NCBI GenBank assembly: GCA_002914845.1
Contig: JXTC01000242.1
Span: 62,001 to 126,000, forward strand
Direction: 5' to 3'
Length of the DNA stretch: 64,000 nucleotides
From: Trema orientale
Taxonomy: Eukaryota; Streptophyta; Magnoliopsida; Rosales; Cannabaceae
Shown here: positions 59,155-64,000 of the stretch, piece after piece
Layout: each line of letters opens with the position of its first letter
Numbering within the stretch: position 1 is the first letter of the stretch
The notes under the pieces: generated by a model
Databases searched by the model: none
What the model saw: only the letters and a program-made list of their open reading frames with translations
What the model was told of the DNA's origin: nothing
Made by a program: the position numbers and the translations under genes

Positions 59155-59385
59155 AATCATGCCTGTTGTGCCTATTATTCGTACATGTCGTGTTACATAC
59201 CGTGCTTGTGTCTGTGCCGGCTTGAACACATTTACTTATCGTGCCATGCCAGCTCAGACGTAGTATTTAATTGTACCGTGTCGGCTAATAATCGTGTTGT
59301 GCCGTGCTGTGCCGTGTCAGCTTATAAGTATGCTATACCCGTGCAAGCCCGTTAGTACCGATCCATTTTGACACCACTATTTGGA
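59155..59385. mobile_element. hAT-like GC-rich arm remnant
   Basis: Runs of CGTGCCGTG, GTGCCGGC and CCGTGTCGGCT motifs ending at TTTGACACCACTATTTGG resemble the right arm of hAT MITEs whose end reads TGACACCC. No left terminus or target duplication found. Confidence 0.4.
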
Positions 59386-60519
59386 GCCTCAAAAGAAGGC
59401 AAGGTCGATCACTCCATTTCCACTCGTGGCACCATTTTCACTCGAGGGTGGCCGTGGATTATTAATATATTATGTAAATAAGTAATGTAGTGAGCTTTTT
59501 CCAAAGAAGAGCTTGACTATGAAGAACACATATTGATAGTAATAGAAGACTTAGAGAAATAAAATACAATATTTCAATTATATAGTTATCGTAAAAAATT
59601 TAAATTGATAATTTATAGGCTAAAGTTGTACTAAAACTATAATTCAAGGATCATCCATGAGATTTATTTTCTTTTATATTTTTTAGATCGAATGCAAGAA
59701 ACAAAAAAAAAATTGATATATCTAAATTCATCATGATAGTCCAAACAAAAATAGAAATAAAAAATAAAAAATAGAGATAAATTGATTTTATGTGGAAAAT
59801 TTTCAAAAATGAAAAATTCTATATTTATTTTTAAAAACCACTTTTGAAAGTATGTGAAAAAATACTACTTTTTACCTTTTAAAGGTTACTTAAGGTAATC
59901 AGTGGAGTTACTTGAGGTTACCAATTAAATAACTCAACTCACTACCTCAAGTACCTTGGAAAATTTCCAATTTCGAACAGGTAAGTCGTACTTTTTTGCA
60001 TAAATGTTCAAAAATTGTATTTTTCAAAATAAACTTTTAAAATGGTATTCTTTAAATAAATTTGAGATTTTTCAAAAACTTTAGTGCATTGGAATTTTTC
60101 GATTTTTATGATTTTGGGCATGTATTTCCATAAAAATCTTAAAATAAAATATTCATCGTGATAGTGTTGCAACATAACTAAAGCTTTTGGAAACACAGCA
60201 TCCAGAAAAGGATGTGGCTAGTACTTTTCTGGATGTGGCCTGTATTAAAGAATAAATGATCATCGAATGTGCCAAAAATCAGATATTATCCTACCTCTGG
60301 GATAATTAAATGAAATAATTGTGGAATAGTATTAGGAACAGTAACACTAGATGATAAGAAGGACACGTAGTGCGTAACACGTTTAAACATTGAGAGTTGA
60401 GAAAGTAAAAATGAGAGCATTGTTTTTAATTTAAACATGAGTCTTTATTAATTCAAATCCTTAGTAACAACTTATGCAAAAAATGTAGGAACAAAATCAA
60501 CCCAATACATGTTGTCACT

Positions 60520-60806
60520 AGAAATAAAATGGTACAGATCACAATTACCAGAAAGCAACTGAGTCTCACTATACAAAGGTGCACTGAAAGCCATGGGATG
60601 CTACGAGTGCAGGCCATTAATAATTTGCAATGCATTGCATTCCACCACTGAGACATCAAAACCTTCCCAAATAGCTAATTGAAGGTCCTCTTTAATTGCT
60701 AAAAGCTCACCATTTTTGACTAAAAAGACCTCACATTATATTGAAAAGCAGCAAGAACTTGTCCCTCAACATCGCGAACATATGTACAAAACCCATCAAA
60801 GTTAAC
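60520..60806 (-). pseudogene. RNase H-like (RVT_3) remnant
   Basis: The minus strand starts VNFDGFCTYVRDVEGQVLAA, the typical entry of plant LINE/RVT_3 RNase H domains. After a frame break it continues GELLAIKEDLQLAIWEGFDV and VVECNALQIINGLHS followed by a stop, matching the AE..AL..GL..A.....vEsD pattern with the acidic residue replaced (VECN). Interrupted by stops and a frameshift. Confidence 0.7.
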
Positions 60807-60861
60807 TAAAAAATTCGAAAATAAATGAGTAAAATTTGACAATCTCAAATTCAAATGGAAT

Positions 60862-60884
60862 TAGCTCTGATATCAATTGTTGAA
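60862..60884 (-). mobile_element. Candidate LTR boundary with tRNA-Met primer site
   Basis: The minus strand reads TGATATCAGAGCTAA, one mismatch from the TGGTATCAGAGC primer-binding site common in plant copia elements, directly next to TGTTGA, a possible LTR start. No second LTR or gag-pol was seen, so this may be a decayed fragment. Confidence 0.4.
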
Positions 60885-61631
60885 AATAATAAACATATCT
60901 GATGAGCAAATTAATAACTCAAAACTCACATTTATAATCTACATAGCTCATCAACAACATATTCAGAGCATAAACAAAATCCATCTGTAGTTGTGGCATA
61001 TTAACATATTAGAAAGTTTTGAAATACCTCTCAAGTTTTCCAAGGACTTGCATTAGTCATCTTCATTATGGTCAATCTATATGATCACCAAACCATAGAT
61101 GCAAGAGGGCTTAATAGCGTATCTCATATTCTCTCTCTTTCTCATCATACCACACATAACATACAAGGTATATTTTATTATATATATTACCACCATATTC
61201 AAAGTGAGCCTATATAGTATTATTCAAGTGGTAAGAGAGGTGTCTTAACCCAATGAGCTGACTAAGATATTGTAAGTGAGTGAATCCTTGGGCTTCTTGC
61301 CGGTTAGCCAATAAATGTCTATCTCATTATGGCGCAATTAGTAATATCATGTATAATTAATATATAAACACATAATTGTCCGTAATATGCTTTGATTATG
61401 ATATTATAATGAGTTACTAATGATTATGCTAGTCTATACAAAATATTCCAATAAAACACACTATCAAGACCAATAATCCCCGATATTCTAGTCGAAGCAT
61501 CATTGTTTAATTCTATTCGCCTCTTAATAGTGTTTCCAGGTAACTTAGTTGCTACCATTGAGTTTGTTTTGATCAATTAATGCAGAGTTACACAACTAAT
61601 GATATAGACAATTTTGCTAACATTAAAAATA

Positions 61632-61817
61632 TCATGCTCTATAAGTAAATGCGATTCAAACATAGAATAAAATAACATGATGCATGAATTCTAAAGTGTA
61701 TGTGTGTAGGTATCCCATAAAAAAAAATCTCATGCTCTATAAGTAGATGCGATTCAAACATAGAATAAAATAATACGATGCATGAATTTTAATGTGTATG
61801 TGTGTAGGTATCCCACA
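61632..61817. repeat. 98-bp tandem duplication
   Basis: Copies start TCATGCTCTATAAGTA at 61632 and 61730 and end GTAGGTATCCCA. They differ at several positions, so this is an older duplication than those near the Ns. Confidence 0.92.
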
Positions 61818-63539
61818 TCCTATTCAATGGTAATATAATCTTATAAAATGATGTCCAATCCATGGGGATAAACACATCAGCACTAGCTAAATTAGAACCT
61901 TTCCAATAATTAGATATTAATAAGTAACGCTTCCAATTAGTCCTCTAGTTTGATTAAAAAGAATTCTTGAGGGGATATTATTAAATTAGAGTTGAGTGTA
62001 TACGCTATTGCTTTAATCCTTCATATTTCCATTGTGTAAATTGTCATCTTTGGGGAGAACAATTCTCATAAAAGTTCACTGTGCAATCTATATCAATAAG
62101 TCCATCATCAAGGTCACCAAAAACTTTATACAAGTCCAATTGCCAATACTTATATCCAGCAAAAAATAATAATAATTTGCCAATACCAATAGTGTGATAG
62201 CTAGAATTATGTTAGATGACAAAAGGTAACTTATTTTCAGTTTTTATATGTTGAACCAAGTGAACGCTTTTAATTCTTCTTAACTGACAACAGGAATGTA
62301 CTCATGAATTGTGTGAAGTACCTAACAATTTTCAAAGACAATGATAAATAAACTCTCTACTACGGAGCAATATATGAGCCAGAGGGGACAAATTACTCTC
62401 CCAATTTATAAATGACACCAATCCAGTAGATAATTTTTTTTTTTTTTTACTTATACATAAATATTATTTTTATGCCCATTTTTTTATACACTTTATTATA
62501 AAAAATAATTGACAATCTATATATATATACCCATATATGTATATAGACATTTCAGAAGCTTTATGCGCCAAAATCGAGACAGGTTTTGTTGATCAGACAT
62601 GCTTAAAGCTAGTTATGTTATGTTACTGCTTGGAGTATGATGATCAGATTAGCTTAGGAAGTAAAGTCTCTAGCTTGTAAAGTAAAGGTGCAATCTTTGA
62701 GAACAACAATGGGAAACAGAAGCAATGCTTGTAAGGGTTTAAAATTGCTGTGTTTTAGAAAAGGGGTAAAGAGATCACATTTAGAATAAATACAATTATT
62801 CTCACCATCAGATGTAGATATTATATTCAAAAACTTGGAAAGAATACACTAAGTCTCTCATGATAAAAAAAAAAAGGACACACCCATAAATGTTTTCAAA
62901 ATTAATCCTCATTGCCACCATGGAACTAAATTACTTAAATGTCATATTTTCTTATAAATCTTGAAATACATTATTCTTTAACACACTCCAAATTATTTCA
63001 ACCACCACTATCACCTATCGCTAACATCCTGCCACCATCTTCGGTCTCGATCCTGATCCCAGCGGTGCCTCTGCTTGACTAGGGTCAAAAATTTCGACCG
63101 TAATCAAACTTCTATTGTTGTCTTTCCCGGTTGTTCTGATCAATTTTTTTACCCCAATCGGACTATTTGACCGTATTCAAAAATTTTGGACTAGGTCAAG
63201 CAACTGTTCGATTGTAGTTGAACATAGTTGGCCGCTGTTCCTACGCTGCCTCCTTCATTTTTGACTTTTTCGACATAGTCGAAAATTTTTGACTGAGTCA
63301 AGCTGTGGGTTATTTTGGAACTCTGAAATTTTCATTAAATAATGTGATAATAAATTTCTTGTTTTGTAAATAGTTTATAGGTTGTCCCTATTTCATCACA
63401 TATTTTAAAAGAGAGTCAAAATTGATAATGCGATGCATTTCAAGAAGTTTCACTTTTTCAGCTTGGAATTTGAGGGAGTTTCAAGTTAGGTTTTGTTTTT
63501 GTTTTTGTGTTTTTTTTTTTAATTTGTATGGATATATTT

Positions 63540-63720
63540 TCGGGTTTATGGCACAAATGGTCCTTGAACTATCCACATTGTGGCAATTTGGTCCTCAAAA
63601 TTTTAATTGTGGCAATTATACCCCTGAATTTTCTTAATTGTAGCAATTTGATCTGTAGACTGTCTAAATTGCAACTTACTGTTAAATTTATGACAAAAAA
63701 TACACGTGAGTAGCATGTTG
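63540..63720. repeat. Dispersed repeat with 'ggtcc...tgtggcaatttggtcc' units
   Basis: ATGGTCCTTGAACTATCCACAT, GTGGCAATTTGGTCCTCAAA, GTGGCAATTATACCCCTGAA and GTAGCAATTTGATCTGTAGA are successive degenerate units of about 30-35 bp. This pattern recurs in many plant genomes as a non-coding mobile repeat (from memory). Its ends are not defined here. Confidence 0.55.
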
Positions 63721-64000
63721 TAGCATCTGAAAGTATATTTAAATGAATATAAAATAAACAAAAAGATTTGAAGAGAATGTAAGATGAATTATTTGCACTT
63801 TTTAGGGTTCTTGAAGCAGCAAATTTAGAGAAATTTTTTTTTTGTAGTTGTTTATTTTTGTGTTTGAAATTCCCAAATTATATTTCAAATACATTTTCAG
63901 ATGCATACTCCTCACTTGTGTTTTTGGTCAAAAATTTAAAGACAGGTTGCAATTAAAAAAGTTAAGGGAATAAATTACTATAAACTAAAAAATTAGGGAT

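Larger units (their letters stand above)
56827..64000. other. Gene-free region of decayed transposons
   Basis: More than 7 kb with no intact gene. Recognisable pieces (LINE RT, RNase H remnant, hAT-like arms, LTR/primer-site candidate, duplications) are listed separately. The rest is AT-rich with poly-A/T runs. The 60-90-codon ORFs here have no domain. The sequence at 63,000-63,300 is unusually rich in TCGAC/GTCAAA motifs but no element could be defined. Confidence 0.6.

Noticed and set aside
61186..61290. tRNA-like or SINE-like segment
   Set aside because: Some tRNA-like words (AAGTGGTAAGAG) but no cloverleaf, A/B-box pair or target duplication found.
1..64000. CRISPR arrays, operons, prokaryotic defence systems, tRNA or rRNA genes
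   Set aside because: No regular direct-repeat arrays with spacers, no prokaryotic gene organisation and no clear RNA gene were found; the intron structure shows a plant nuclear genome.

Overview
This is nuclear DNA of a flowering plant. The genes are split by many GT-AG introns, the intergenic sequence is AT-rich and carries MITEs, a SINE and LINE debris, and the proteins are plant-specific (APO1, MYB-CC factors, QWRF/augmin, DYW-type PPR, nepenthesin-like protease). They resemble eudicot proteins, probably a rosid, but the species cannot be named from the sequence alone. I rebuilt exons by hand from splice sites, reading frame and remembered family homology; no alignment was run.

Left part (1-21,230, all on +): the 3' part of APO1 (chloroplast RNA-binding, photosystem I assembly), a RING-H2/VWA E3 ubiquitin ligase whose VWA metal site looks lost, and two MYB-CC (GARP) transcription factors of different subclades (a PHL11-like gene and PHL7).

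Middle (22,174-38,817): an alpha/beta hydrolase (-, 13 exons), a plastid-targeted SixA-like histidine phosphatase (-) head-to-head with a WD40 protein gene (+), then a secreted nepenthesin-type aspartic protease (-). The shared upstream region of the head-to-head pair carries a palindromic motif repeated about every 21 bp.

Right part (40,906-55,854, all on -): splicing factor CWC25, a TE cluster, a broken QWRF gene, an intronless DYW PPR gene (At3g24000-like), a CWC25 fragment and an intact QWRF (AUGMIN subunit 8-like) gene. The order CWC25 / broken QWRF / PPR / broken CWC25 / QWRF is best read as an ancient tandem duplication of a CWC25-QWRF block in which each copy kept one working gene and lost the other, with the PPR gene lying at the junction. 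This is the most interesting structure in the window.

The final 7 kb holds only decayed transposons and AT-rich sequence. There is no operon, CRISPR array or other prokaryotic feature. Three single-base N positions (3970, 24191, 43669) lie in low-complexity sequence; two are next to suspicious short duplications, so local assembly errors are likely there.
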